6,412 bases of DNA from Parvibaculum sp049303435 (GTDB lineage: Bacteria > Pseudomonadota > Alphaproteobacteria > Parvibaculales > Parvibaculaceae). How positions within the stretch are numbered: position 1 is the stretch's first letter; every line of letters begins with the position of its first letter. Under the pieces are notes generated by a model. The model did no database searches, was not told the DNA's origin, and was given only the letters and a program-made list of their open reading frames with translations. Shown piece by piece: positions 1-6,211 of the stretch. The stretch spans positions 1-6,412 of the forward strand of contig JBAQNC010000051.1 of assembly GCA_049303435.1 (NCBI GenBank), in the 5' to 3' direction. The position numbers and the translations under genes are program-made.

Positions 1-1266
1 TGTCGGGCGGCGCAACCAGTTCAGCGTGTCGGCAATCGAGAGCGGGGCGATGCCTGCCTTCTTTCTGGTGACTTCCGGCAGGACGAAAAAGATTACCGCG
101 AGCGATTGCACCAGCAACAGAATTTCAACCGCGCCTTCCATCGGTGTGCGCCAGGCGATCATCGAGTGCTGGATTTGCAGCAGCAGGGCCGAGCCCACGA
201 AGCCCGCGCCTACGCCTGCGCCAATGCCGCCCAGTGGTTCGGGTTTGCCGCCGCGAAAGGCCATAATCGTCAGTATGATGATTGAAAATGCGAGGGCGAT
301 GGCTGTTTCCATGTGCCAGCGAGGATGTTCGGACACCGGACCCGTCCAGTTGAATTTCTGGTGTCGGTCTGCTGTGAAAATGCCCCACGCGCCGCCGACT
401 GTGCCTTCCTGCGCGCGTTTCCAGGGTTGGTCATAGGCTTCGATCAGATTGTAGTCGAGATCATGCGCGTCGGCGTAAGCGGCGAATTCGCGCAAATAGC
501 GCGCCTGCGAAACGATCGAGGGGACGGCTGCTTCGCGGTCGCGTCCGGCGCTCGGGAAGCCTGTCTCGCCGATGAAGATGCGTTTGCCGGGAAACTGTTC
601 GGCTGCCTCGGTGCGGACCTGATCGAGATAGGCGACGCCGTTTCTGGCGGATGTCGGCTCGTTTTCCCAATAGGGCAGAATGTGGATGGTGATGAAATCG
701 ACCGCATCGGCGAGTGCGGGCGGTGCAGTCAGCCAGAAATGTGTGACGTCGGCATAGGTGACGGGCAGGCCCGTCGCCTCCTTCACTTCGGCGATGTAGC
801 GCAGCAGGTCGTCGGCCGTCTGTTCGCCGCGCAACAGGACTTCATTGCCGACGATGATGGCGCGCACTGTCTCGGGATTGGCTTTGGCGACTGTAATGGC
901 CTTGGCGATCTGGCGTTGGTTATAGGCCTCGTCATAGCCGATCCAGATGCCGAGAAGCACCTGCATGTGATGTTTGGCGGCCAGTGGCACGGCGGCGTCG
1001 AGCCCCAGATCGACGCTGTAGAGCCGCACGCAATCGGAGATTTTCGAGAGCTGCGCAAAGTCGGCATCGATATTGGCGGGGTTGACGTGGAAACCCTGGA
1101 CAAAAGGCGATTCATTGCCGCGATAGGGCGTATAGCTGACGCAATGAACCTTGCCTGCGGGCGCATCGACGATATCGACCGGTGCACCGAGCAATTTCCA
1201 CACGCAGACGCTGATCAGCGCGGCGGCGGCAATGCCGAGCAGGTAGGGGAGGGTCGCCATTTTCAT
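1..1266 (-). CDS. GH17-like membrane-anchored beta-glucan hydrolase/transglycosylase, C-terminus cut by window edge
   Basis: This reading frame is open from ATG at 1266 to base 1 (422 codons, no stop), so the protein is partial at its C-terminus. Seen: an N-terminal hydrophobic anchor (about residues 4-26), then a TIM-barrel-type domain. It has IVGNEVL with candidate acid/base Glu142, IGETGFPSAG with candidate nucleophile Glu234, and TIHILPYWE between them. Three hydrophobic segments follow at about 321-337, 346-365 and 379-396. Family knowledge: NE and ETG(F/W)P motifs are typical of glycoside hydrolase family 17 (COG5309). Proteobacterial members act on beta-1,3-glucan, some as transglycosylases, and some are fused to a GT2 glucan synthase. 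Inference: the GH17 domain faces the periplasm and remodels glucan. A second ATG lies two codons downstream (1260), and neither start has a clear Shine-Dalgarno. A terminator upstream isolates it from the regulator gene, so it needs its own promoter in about 1267-1393. Family call is firm; exact reaction is not. Confidence 0.85.
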   Translation of the reverse strand, partial: MKMATLPYLLGIAAAALISVCVWKLLGAPVDIVDAPAGKVHCVSYTPYRGNESPFVQGFHVNPANIDADFAQLSKISDCVRLYSVDLGLDAAVPLAAKHHMQVLLGIWIGYDEAYNQRQIAKAITVAKANPETVRAIIVGNEVLLRGEQTADDLLRYIAEVKEATGLPVTYADVTHFWLTAPPALADAVDFITIHILPYWENEPTSARNGVAYLDQVRTEAAEQFPGKRIFIGETGFPSAGRDREAAVPSIVSQARYLREFAAYADAHDLDYNLIEAYDQPWKRAQEGTVGGAWGIFTADRHQKFNWTGPVSEHPRWHMETAIALAFSIIILTIMAFRGGKPEPLGGIGAGVGAGFVGSALLLQIQHSMIAWRTPMEGAVEILLLVQSLAVIFFVLPEVTRKKAGIAPLSIADTLNWLRRPT

Positions 1267-1393
1267 GCGGGAAACTTTGTCACCATTTCGAGGGCGGGAG
1301 GGATAACACCCTTTTGCCGTCTGGATCAATCGCGGGGGCTGTCACATGCCCTGTCAACGGGATGAGATTATGGTGTCTTTGAAATCTGGCGCG

Positions 1394-1429
1394 AAAAAAA
1401 CGGCGCAAGACCTGATGTCTTGCGCCGTT
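1394..1429 (-). terminator. Rho-independent terminator of the sigma-54 regulator gene
   Basis: A perfect 13-bp inverted repeat (arms 1399-1411 and 1417-1429, 5-nt loop) is followed, reading the minus strand, by seven T residues (A-run 1394-1400 on the plus strand). It lies about 50 bp past the regulator stop codon at 1480-1482. The T-run is only on the minus-strand side, which gives the direction. It should stop read-through into the glucan gene at 1266. Confidence 0.93.
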
Positions 1430-1479
1430 CATGTCTCAATGAAAGGGTCGCGTTTCCTTCACGGAAGCGCAGGCAGGTT

Positions 1480-3009
1480 TCAGTTTTCGCGGACTTCGAG
1501 GCCCAGATCGCGCACTTTGCGATAGAGCGTCGAGCGGCCAATGCCGAGGCGACGGGCGACTTCTGTCATGTGACCTTTGTATTTTTCGATGGCGAGGCGG
1601 ATCATTTCCGCTTCGATATCTTCAAGCTTGCGCACATTGCCTGCATCATCCGTCACGGCAATGCCATCGGAGAAGTTCGAGCGCGCAAAATCGGCCAGTG
1701 TGTGGCGTTCTTCTATGGGCCTGCTGGCTGCCATTGGATTGACGGGACTATAGGGCTGCGCGGGAGCCGCCTGTTGGGCTCCGTGTTCACGCAGGCCCGA
1801 AGGCACGGCGGCGGCGGCATAGCCATCCACCATGCTGGCGATCTGCGGGAAGTCGGAAACTTCCAGCATTTCGCCGTCGCTCAGGACGATTGCGCGGAAG
1901 ACGCTGTTTTCGACCTGACGCACATTGCCCGGCCAGTTGAAGGCGGTGAGCATGTTCATGGCGTCCTGGCTGATGCCCACGACCGGCTTGCCTTCTTCCG
2001 CAGCGAGGCGACGGATGAAATGGGCGACAAGATCGGGCAGGTCGCTCTTGCGTTCGCGCAGCGGCGGCACATGCATGGGGAAGACGTTGAGGCGATAATA
2101 GAGGTCTTCGCGGAAGCGGCCTTCCTTCACCATCTCCAGCAAGTCGCGATTGGTCGCCGAGATCAGGCGGATATCGACCTTGACGGGCTTTTTGGAACCG
2201 ACCGGGTCCACTTCGCCCTGCTGAAGCGCGCGCAGCAGCTTCACTTGAACATCAAGCGGCAGTTCCCCGATTTCGTCGAGAAAGAGCGTGCCGCCAGAGG
2301 CTTCCTGAAACTTGCCGGCATGTTTGTCATTGGCGCCCGTGAAGGCGCCCTTCTCATGGCCGAAGAGAATGCTTTCGACAAGATTTTCCGGGATGGCGCC
2401 ACAGTTCACGGTGATGAAGGGTTTGCCAGCGCGGTCGCTTTCGCCCTGAATGGCGCTGGCGATCATTTCCTTGCCGACGCCGCTTTCGCCTTCGATCAGG
2501 ATCGGGATGTTCGACTGGGCGGCGCGTTTGCCAAGCCGGATCACCTGATCCATGCCGTGGCTGTTTGCGATCAGGTCGCCAAATGTCATGCGACCGGACT
2601 GCTTCTTCTGCAGGCGGGAGATTTCGCCCGTCAGCGCATTGACCTTCAGCGCATTGCGCATGGAAACATGCAGGCGCTCGGGGCTGACGGGCTTGATGAC
2701 GAAGTCGGTTGCGCCTTCGCGCATCACATTGACGACGGTTTCTATGCCGCCATGGGCGGTGAGCACGATGACGGGCAGGTTAGGCTTGTTCGGGTGAACG
2801 CGCTTCAGGACTTCCATGCCATCCACGCCCGGCATCACCAGGTCGAGAATGACAAGCGAGATTTCTGCGCCGGTCGGCCCCTCGAGATAAGCAAGAGCGG
2901 CTTCGCCGCCGTCCACGGGGACTGCGCGATACCCGTCACGATTGACCACTTCCTCCAGAATACGGCGCTGGGCGGGGTCGTCGTCCACGATCAGGATGGC
3001 CTGAGTCAT
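1480..3009 (-). CDS. NtrC-family sigma-54-dependent response regulator (REC-AAA+-Fis HTH)
   Basis: A 509-residue activator with the full NtrC layout. The receiver domain (about 1-120) has acidic Asp9-Asp11, phospho-acceptor Asp56 in VILDLVMPG, Thr84 and Lys106. The AAA+ domain (about 142-385) has Walker A GESGVGKE (174-181), an intact GAFTGA sigma-54 contact loop (221-226), Walker B TLFLDEIGE, the REDLYYRL arginine segment (300-307) and sensor II PGNVRQVEN. An Ala/Pro-rich linker (about 395-430) leads to a Fis-type helix-turn-helix (about 464-505, EVARRLGIGRSTLYRKV). All catalytic motifs are present, so it should hydrolyse ATP and open sigma-54 promoters when phosphorylated. The ATG at 3009 has GAGG six bases upstream (3016-3019). 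No histidine kinase is adjacent, so it is an orphan here and its targets are unknown. A spaced inverted repeat upstream may be involved in its own control. It resembles uncharacterised alphaproteobacterial regulators with the same C-terminal helix; no symbol is assigned. Confidence 0.97.
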   Translation of the reverse strand: MTQAILIVDDDPAQRRILEEVVNRDGYRAVPVDGGEAALAYLEGPTGAEISLVILDLVMPGVDGMEVLKRVHPNKPNLPVIVLTAHGGIETVVNVMREGATDFVIKPVSPERLHVSMRNALKVNALTGEISRLQKKQSGRMTFGDLIANSHGMDQVIRLGKRAAQSNIPILIEGESGVGKEMIASAIQGESDRAGKPFITVNCGAIPENLVESILFGHEKGAFTGANDKHAGKFQEASGGTLFLDEIGELPLDVQVKLLRALQQGEVDPVGSKKPVKVDIRLISATNRDLLEMVKEGRFREDLYYRLNVFPMHVPPLRERKSDLPDLVAHFIRRLAAEEGKPVVGISQDAMNMLTAFNWPGNVRQVENSVFRAIVLSDGEMLEVSDFPQIASMVDGYAAAAVPSGLREHGAQQAAPAQPYSPVNPMAASRPIEERHTLADFARSNFSDGIAVTDDAGNVRKLEDIEAEMIRLAIEKYKGHMTEVARRLGIGRSTLYRKVRDLGLEVREN

Positions 3010-3028
3010 TGCGTGCCTCGGTTCTCAA

Positions 3029-3061
3029 AATATGGGTCTGCGAAAGTTGATGGCCCATATT
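3029..3061. promoter_or_regulatory. Spaced inverted repeat upstream of the regulator, possible operator
   Basis: The arms AATATGGG (3029-3036) and CCCATATT (3054-3061) are exact 8-base reverse complements separated by 17 bases, ending 20 bases before the regulator start codon. The core CCCATA occurs again at 3121-3126. On the minus strand the right arm overlaps a weak promoter candidate (TTGTCT at 3082-3077, 17-bp spacer, TATGGG at 3059-3054). The repeat itself is seen directly; the operator and promoter roles are inferred, and a 5' leader hairpin is an alternative. Confidence 0.4.
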
Positions 3062-3176
3062 GGGGCGAATTGGTAAAGACAAGCTTAATCCTCTGTGTAC
3101 CTAATAATCCCGTCATTTTACCCATAAATCCGCAAAATTCGGCCTTTTGTGTGGTTAATGGGGGGGTTGTCACGCA

Positions 3177-3187
3177 ACCGTAACGGT
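3177..3187. repeat. Short palindrome ACCGTAACGGT with adjoining hairpin
   Basis: ACCGT (3177-3181) and ACGGT (3183-3187) are perfect inverted arms around one base. The overlapping GGTTG (3165-3169) and CAACC (3175-3179) also pair across a 5-base loop. The two symmetries share bases, so only one could form at a time. It lies mid-way between the divergent genes, where a protein-binding site would be plausible, but the arms are short enough for chance. Confidence 0.35.
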
Positions 3188-3240
3188 GTTGCCATCAAGT
3201 AACTTTGGTTGCTGAACTTGGCGGTTTCCTTCTATTTTGA

Positions 3241-3270
3241 TTGAAGGACAGTAAGATTCCATGCGATTAA
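3241..3270 (+). promoter_or_regulatory. Weak sigma-70-type promoter candidate for the OmpA lipoprotein gene
   Basis: TTGAAG (3241-3246) and GATTAA (3265-3270) are separated by 18 bp. They match the TTGACA and TATAAT consensus at 4 of 6 and 3 of 6 positions. Transcription would begin near 3277, leaving a leader of roughly 80 bases. Nothing stronger is visible upstream of the gene, but the match is poor and the call is tentative. Confidence 0.25.
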
Positions 3271-3345
3271 CTGAGATTGATGCAAGTACCGGTGGGGTCC
3301 GGGGCCCCTCGTCGTTCTGGCGGGTGGTTGAAGTTAAATAACGAC

Positions 3346-3350
3346 GGAGA
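3346..3350 (+). promoter_or_regulatory. Ribosome binding site that decides the OmpA lipoprotein start
   Basis: GGAGA ends five bases before the ATG at 3356. A second in-frame ATG lies at 3362, where the spacing would be 11 bases. The spacing favours 3356, which also gives a signal peptide starting Met-Lys-Met. Confidence 0.75.
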
Positions 3351-3355
3351 TTGGG

Positions 3356-4201
3356 ATGAAAATGATATCCCGCCTTATAGCGTTGGGAACATTCCTGGTG
3401 CTGGCAGGCTGCGGCACCTGGACTGCTGAATCGTATCTTCACGAAACGATCAGCGGCGACTCCTTCAATGCGTGCCTTGCTCGCGAATATCAGGAACGCG
3501 CGACATCTGAAGCCTATGTTGATTGCAACTGGGTGGATACGGCAGCAATCGTCGCCAAGGGTCGCGCTGCGGCCGCTGGCGAAACAGTGCTCCCCTGGGA
3601 TCCGGCAACTCGTGGCGTTCTCTCGTCCGATCTGCCTGAACTGCAGGACGCACGTGCAAAGCTTCTGGCTGCGCTCGACAATGGTGGCCGTACCGGTCCT
3701 CATGCTTGCGAATGCGCCAAGGCACAGCGTTACTATGATGGTTGGGTCGAACAGGCGAGCGACAACAAGCTCGGCGTGAACGGCTCATGGCTCGGTGGCG
3801 AAGGCGGTCCGGTTCAACCGGAACGCGTGAAGGCTGAAAAGGCTGCTTTCTATGAAGCCCTGACAGCTTGCGAAGCCAAGGCCATGATGGGTCCGTGGAC
3901 CATCTACTTCGGTTTCAACAAGTCCAACCTGACGTCTGAAGCTCAGGCTGTGGTTCAGGAAATCGCCAAGACATCTGCTCCTGCTTTCGCCGTGGTCGGT
4001 CATACCGATACGTCGGGTAGCAACGCCTACAACCAGGCTCTGGGCAGCCGTCGTGCGAATGCCGTTGCTTCGGCCATCAAGGCCAACGGCAAGGACACAT
4101 GCTCGGTCATGTCTGACGGTGAAACGAACCTTGCAGTCGCCACAGGCGATGGCGTTCGTGAGCCTCTCAACCGCCGTGCGGTTGTGACGTCCTGCCCCTG
4201 A
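3356..4201 (+). CDS. OmpA-domain outer-membrane lipoprotein, peptidoglycan-associated
   Basis: A complete 281-residue protein. A short signal peptide ends in lipobox LAGC with lipidated Cys19; Gly20 follows, not the Asp of inner-membrane retention, so the outer membrane is likely. Residues about 30-175 form an N-terminal region I do not recognise, with Cys40, Cys57, Cys118, Cys120 and Cys172. The C-terminal OmpA-like domain (about 180-278) starts at WTIYFGFNKSNL. It contains VVGHTDTSGSNAYNQALG with Asp218, then Arg233 in the RRA that follows, and ends in PLNRRAVV. In OmpA/Pal proteins the equivalent Asp and Arg bind diaminopimelate in peptidoglycan, so it probably tethers the outer membrane to the wall. 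Cys249 and Cys280 could form a disulphide in this domain. It appears monocistronic, with its own binding site and terminator. Codons such as GCT, GGT and CGT look more frequent than in its neighbours, which would fit high expression (not counted). Confidence 0.92.
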   Translation: MKMISRLIALGTFLVLAGCGTWTAESYLHETISGDSFNACLAREYQERATSEAYVDCNWVDTAAIVAKGRAAAAGETVLPWDPATRGVLSSDLPELQDARAKLLAALDNGGRTGPHACECAKAQRYYDGWVEQASDNKLGVNGSWLGGEGGPVQPERVKAEKAAFYEALTACEAKAMMGPWTIYFGFNKSNLTSEAQAVVQEIAKTSAPAFAVVGHTDTSGSNAYNQALGSRRANAVASAIKANGKDTCSVMSDGETNLAVATGDGVREPLNRRAVVTSCP

Positions 4202-4224
4202 GGCAAGGTCGACTGAAAATCGAG

Positions 4225-4258
4225 AAGGCCCCGGTCGTAAGACCGGGGCCTTTTTCTT
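4225..4258 (+). terminator. Rho-independent terminator of the OmpA lipoprotein gene
   Basis: A 12-bp perfect stem (arms 4225-4236 and 4241-4252) with a GTAA loop is followed by a T-rich tail (4251-4258). It starts 24 bases after the stop codon. The GC-rich stem plus T-run on the plus strand makes this a strong call. It separates the lipoprotein gene from pepF. Confidence 0.95.
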
Positions 4259-4301
4259 TGCTCAGGCATCTGTCGTATCGTCACTTTTCTGGCGTCAAAT
4301 G

Positions 4302-4332
4302 TTGAACATGACCTCGTCTGACGCGATATAAG
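4302..4332 (+). promoter_or_regulatory. Candidate sigma-70-type promoter for pepF
   Basis: TTGAAC (4302-4307) and TATAAG (4327-4332) are separated by 19 bp. The -10 element matches 5 of 6 consensus bases and the -35 element 4 of 6, but the spacer is longer than the ideal 17. It lies between the lipoprotein terminator and the pepF start, where a promoter is required, and would give a leader of about 37 bases. Confidence 0.45.
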
Positions 4333-4375
4333 CAAAAGGCCGCTTTCATCTGGCCGCCAACTCCCCGGAGCCTTC

Positions 4376-6211
4376 ATGCTGAAATTTCCTCGTTCGCCGT
4401 CCTCGCCTGCCGAGCCTGCCTCTTCATCCGCCTCGGCAGAGGATTTGCCCGTCTGGGATCTCAATGATCTCTACAAGGGCATGGATGCGTCTGAGTTGAA
4501 GGCCGATCTTGCCTCTGCGGCGGCTGAGGCCCGTGCCTTTGCCGCCGAGTGGCGCGGCAAGCTTGCCGGTCTGGCGGTAGACGCGAAGGGCGGCGACGAG
4601 ATTGCGCGCGCCATGCGCGCCTATGAGGCGCTGCAGGACAAGTTGGGCCGGGTCTTTTCCTACGCGGGTCTGCTCTATGCGACCGACAATACCAATCCGG
4701 CAAACGCCAAATTTTATGGCGACATGCAGGAGCGCGTGACGACAATCTCCACCGATCTTCTGTTCTTTACGCTGGAGCTTAACCGTCTGGATGACGAGGC
4801 GATGGCCGCCGCGCTCAAATCGCCCGCGCTGGCGCATTACGCACCCTGGTTGCGTGATCTTCGGACCATGCGGCCTTATCAGCTCTCCGACGAGATCGAA
4901 ACGCTGCTGCATGAGAAAAGCGTTTCGGGACGCGGCGCATGGAACCGTCTTTACGATGAGACGCTTTCGCGCCTCACTTTCCAGATCGACAATAGCGATC
5001 AGCCGCTCGAGGCCGCGCTGAGCCGTCTGTCGGACCGCGAGCCCGCCAGGCGCGAGGCCGCCGCCCATGCTCTCTCCAAGGTCTTTGCGGAAAATGTTGC
5101 TACTTTCGCGCTCGTCACCAATACGCTTGCCAAGGACAAGGAGATCGAGGATCGCTGGCGCAAGTTCGAGGACATAGCCGATAGCCGTCACATCGCCAAT
5201 TGCGTCGAAGCGCCGGTTGTCGCCGCGCTTGTCGATGCCGTGAAGAAATCCTATCCGCAATTGTCGCATCGCTATTATGCGATGAAGGCGAAATGGCTCG
5301 GCCTCGAAAAGCTCGAATATTGGGACCGCAATGCGCCGCTTCCCGATTCCGATGATGCGCAAATACCCTGGACGCAGGCGCGCGACACGGTGCTTTCGGC
5401 CTATCGGGGTTTCACGCCCCGGATGGCCGATATCGCCGAGCAGTTCTTTGATAAGGGCTGGATCGACGCCCCCTTGCGTCCCGGCAAGGCGACGGGCGCT
5501 TTTGCGCATCCGACCGTTCCGAGCGCTCATCCTTACGTGTTGGTGAACTATCAGGGCAAGACGCGCGATGTCATGACGCTCGCCCATGAATTGGGTCATG
5601 GCGTGCATCAGGTGCTTGCCGCCAGGCAAGGCGCCTTGATGGCCGATACGCCGTTGACGCTTGCCGAAACCGCCAGTGTCTTTGGCGAGATGCTCACCTT
5701 CCGCAAATTGCTGGCCGACACCACCGATCCGAAACGTCGCAAGGCGATGATCGCGGGCAAGGTTGAGGACATGCTCAACACCGTCGTGCGCCAGATTGCC
5801 TTTTATACTTTCGAGCGTCGCGTTCACACCGCTCGGCGCGATGGTGAGCTGACAGCCGAGCAGATCGGCAAATTGTGGATGGAAGTGCAGGGCGAAAGCC
5901 TTGGGCCCGCCATTCATCTCGGCGAAGGCTATGAGACCTATTGGTGCTACATCTCGCACTTCATTCATGCGCCTTTCTATGTCTATGCCTATGCCTTCGG
6001 CGATTGTCTGGTGAATTCGCTCTATGCGGTCTATATGCAGGCGTCTGACGGCTTTGCCGAGCGTTACTTCGATATGCTCAAGGCGGGCGGTACGCTTCGC
6101 CACAAGGAATTGCTCGCGCCCTTCGGACTCGACGCCAGCGACCCGGCCTTCTGGGACAAGGGGCTCTCCGTCATCCGTGGACTGATCGATGAGCTGGAAG
6201 CGATGGAATGA
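4376..6211 (+). CDS. pepF: M3-family zinc oligoendopeptidase F
   Basis: A 611-residue protein, close to the usual length of about 600 for the family. It is a cytosolic zinc metallopeptidase that cleaves short peptides; no signal peptide is visible. Residues 1-22 are a Ser/Pro/Ala-rich tail, then VWDLNDLY opens the helical N-terminal region typical of PepF. The zinc site is HELGH (404-408), with ligands His404 and His408 and catalytic Glu405. Glu431 in ETASVFGE is the likely third ligand. Downstream, GEGYETYW (516-523) and HFIHAPFYVYAYAFG (528-542) match the conserved substrate-binding end of M3 peptidases. All catalytic residues are present. The ATG at 4376 has GGAG (4367-4370) five bases upstream. 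The stop overlaps the next start by four bases (ATGA, 6208-6211), so the two genes are probably co-transcribed and coupled. The biological role in Alphaproteobacteria is not well defined beyond peptide turnover. Confidence 0.97.
   Translation: MLKFPRSPSSPAEPASSSASAEDLPVWDLNDLYKGMDASELKADLASAAAEARAFAAEWRGKLAGLAVDAKGGDEIARAMRAYEALQDKLGRVFSYAGLLYATDNTNPANAKFYGDMQERVTTISTDLLFFTLELNRLDDEAMAAALKSPALAHYAPWLRDLRTMRPYQLSDEIETLLHEKSVSGRGAWNRLYDETLSRLTFQIDNSDQPLEAALSRLSDREPARREAAAHALSKVFAENVATFALVTNTLAKDKEIEDRWRKFEDIADSRHIANCVEAPVVAALVDAVKKSYPQLSHRYYAMKAKWLGLEKLEYWDRNAPLPDSDDAQIPWTQARDTVLSAYRGFTPRMADIAEQFFDKGWIDAPLRPGKATGAFAHPTVPSAHPYVLVNYQGKTRDVMTLAHELGHGVHQVLAARQGALMADTPLTLAETASVFGEMLTFRKLLADTTDPKRRKAMIAGKVEDMLNTVVRQIAFYTFERRVHTARRDGELTAEQIGKLWMEVQGESLGPAIHLGEGYETYWCYISHFIHAPFYVYAYAFGDCLVNSLYAVYMQASDGFAERYFDMLKAGGTLRHKELLAPFGLDASDPAFWDKGLSVIRGLIDELEAME

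Larger units (their letters stand above)
3010..3355. other. Divergent intergenic region between regulator and OmpA lipoprotein genes
   Basis: About 346 bp without a convincing gene. The half next to the regulator is visibly more AT-rich. It holds the regulator's ribosome binding site, an inverted repeat (3029-3061), a 7-G run (3160-3166) and a small palindrome (3177-3187). The half next to the lipoprotein contains a weak promoter candidate, a GC-rich patch around 3288-3310 with the 8-base palindrome GGGGCCCC (3301-3308), and a 26-codon reading frame. Both flanking genes must start their transcription here. Confidence 0.8.

Noticed and set aside
1329..1357. Perfect TTGACA on the minus strand (1357-1352) as promoter of the GH17 gene
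   Set aside because: At the correct spacing the -10 hexamer is CGCGAT, only 2 of 6 consensus bases. A second pairing downstream (TTGATC with TATCCC) is also weak. A promoter must exist in this interval but I cannot place it.
313..1365. 350-codon open frame on the plus strand opposite the GH17 gene, and a 136-codon one at 26-436
   Set aside because: Both are antisense to a continuous minus-strand frame that carries GH17 catalytic motifs and membrane segments. Neither shows a recognisable domain.
1450..1470. Second hairpin between the regulator stop codon and its terminator
   Set aside because: The 8-bp stem contains an A-C mismatch in the transcribed (minus) strand and is not followed by a T-run. 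The perfect hairpin next to it explains termination.
1420..3183. 587-codon open frame on the plus strand opposite the response regulator
   Set aside because: It overlaps the regulator, whose domains and catalytic motifs are unmistakable. It starts inside the regulator's terminator stem, shows no recognisable domain, and is the kind of antisense frame that GC-rich codon bias leaves open.
3294..3308. GC-rich GGGG...CCCC hairpin in the lipoprotein leader
   Set aside because: The foldable stem is only 4 bp and there is no T-run. GGGGCCCC itself cannot fold without a loop. I noted it as base composition only.
3318..3332. Sigma-54 promoter look-alike (TGGCGGG-N3-TTGAA) just upstream of the lipoprotein gene
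   Set aside because: The spacer between the two elements is one base too short and the invariant GC of the -12 element is GA. Sigma-54 promoters are strict about both, so the resemblance next to an NtrC-type gene is probably coincidence.
3170..3703. 177-codon minus-strand frame over the start of the lipoprotein gene
   Set aside because: It crosses the lipoprotein's ribosome binding site, signal peptide and N-terminal domain on the opposite strand and has no recognisable content.
4424..6103. 559-codon open frame on the minus strand opposite pepF
   Set aside because: It is fully antisense to a peptidase with all catalytic motifs. The translation is rich in Arg, His and Gly with no domain pattern, typical of a shadow frame.
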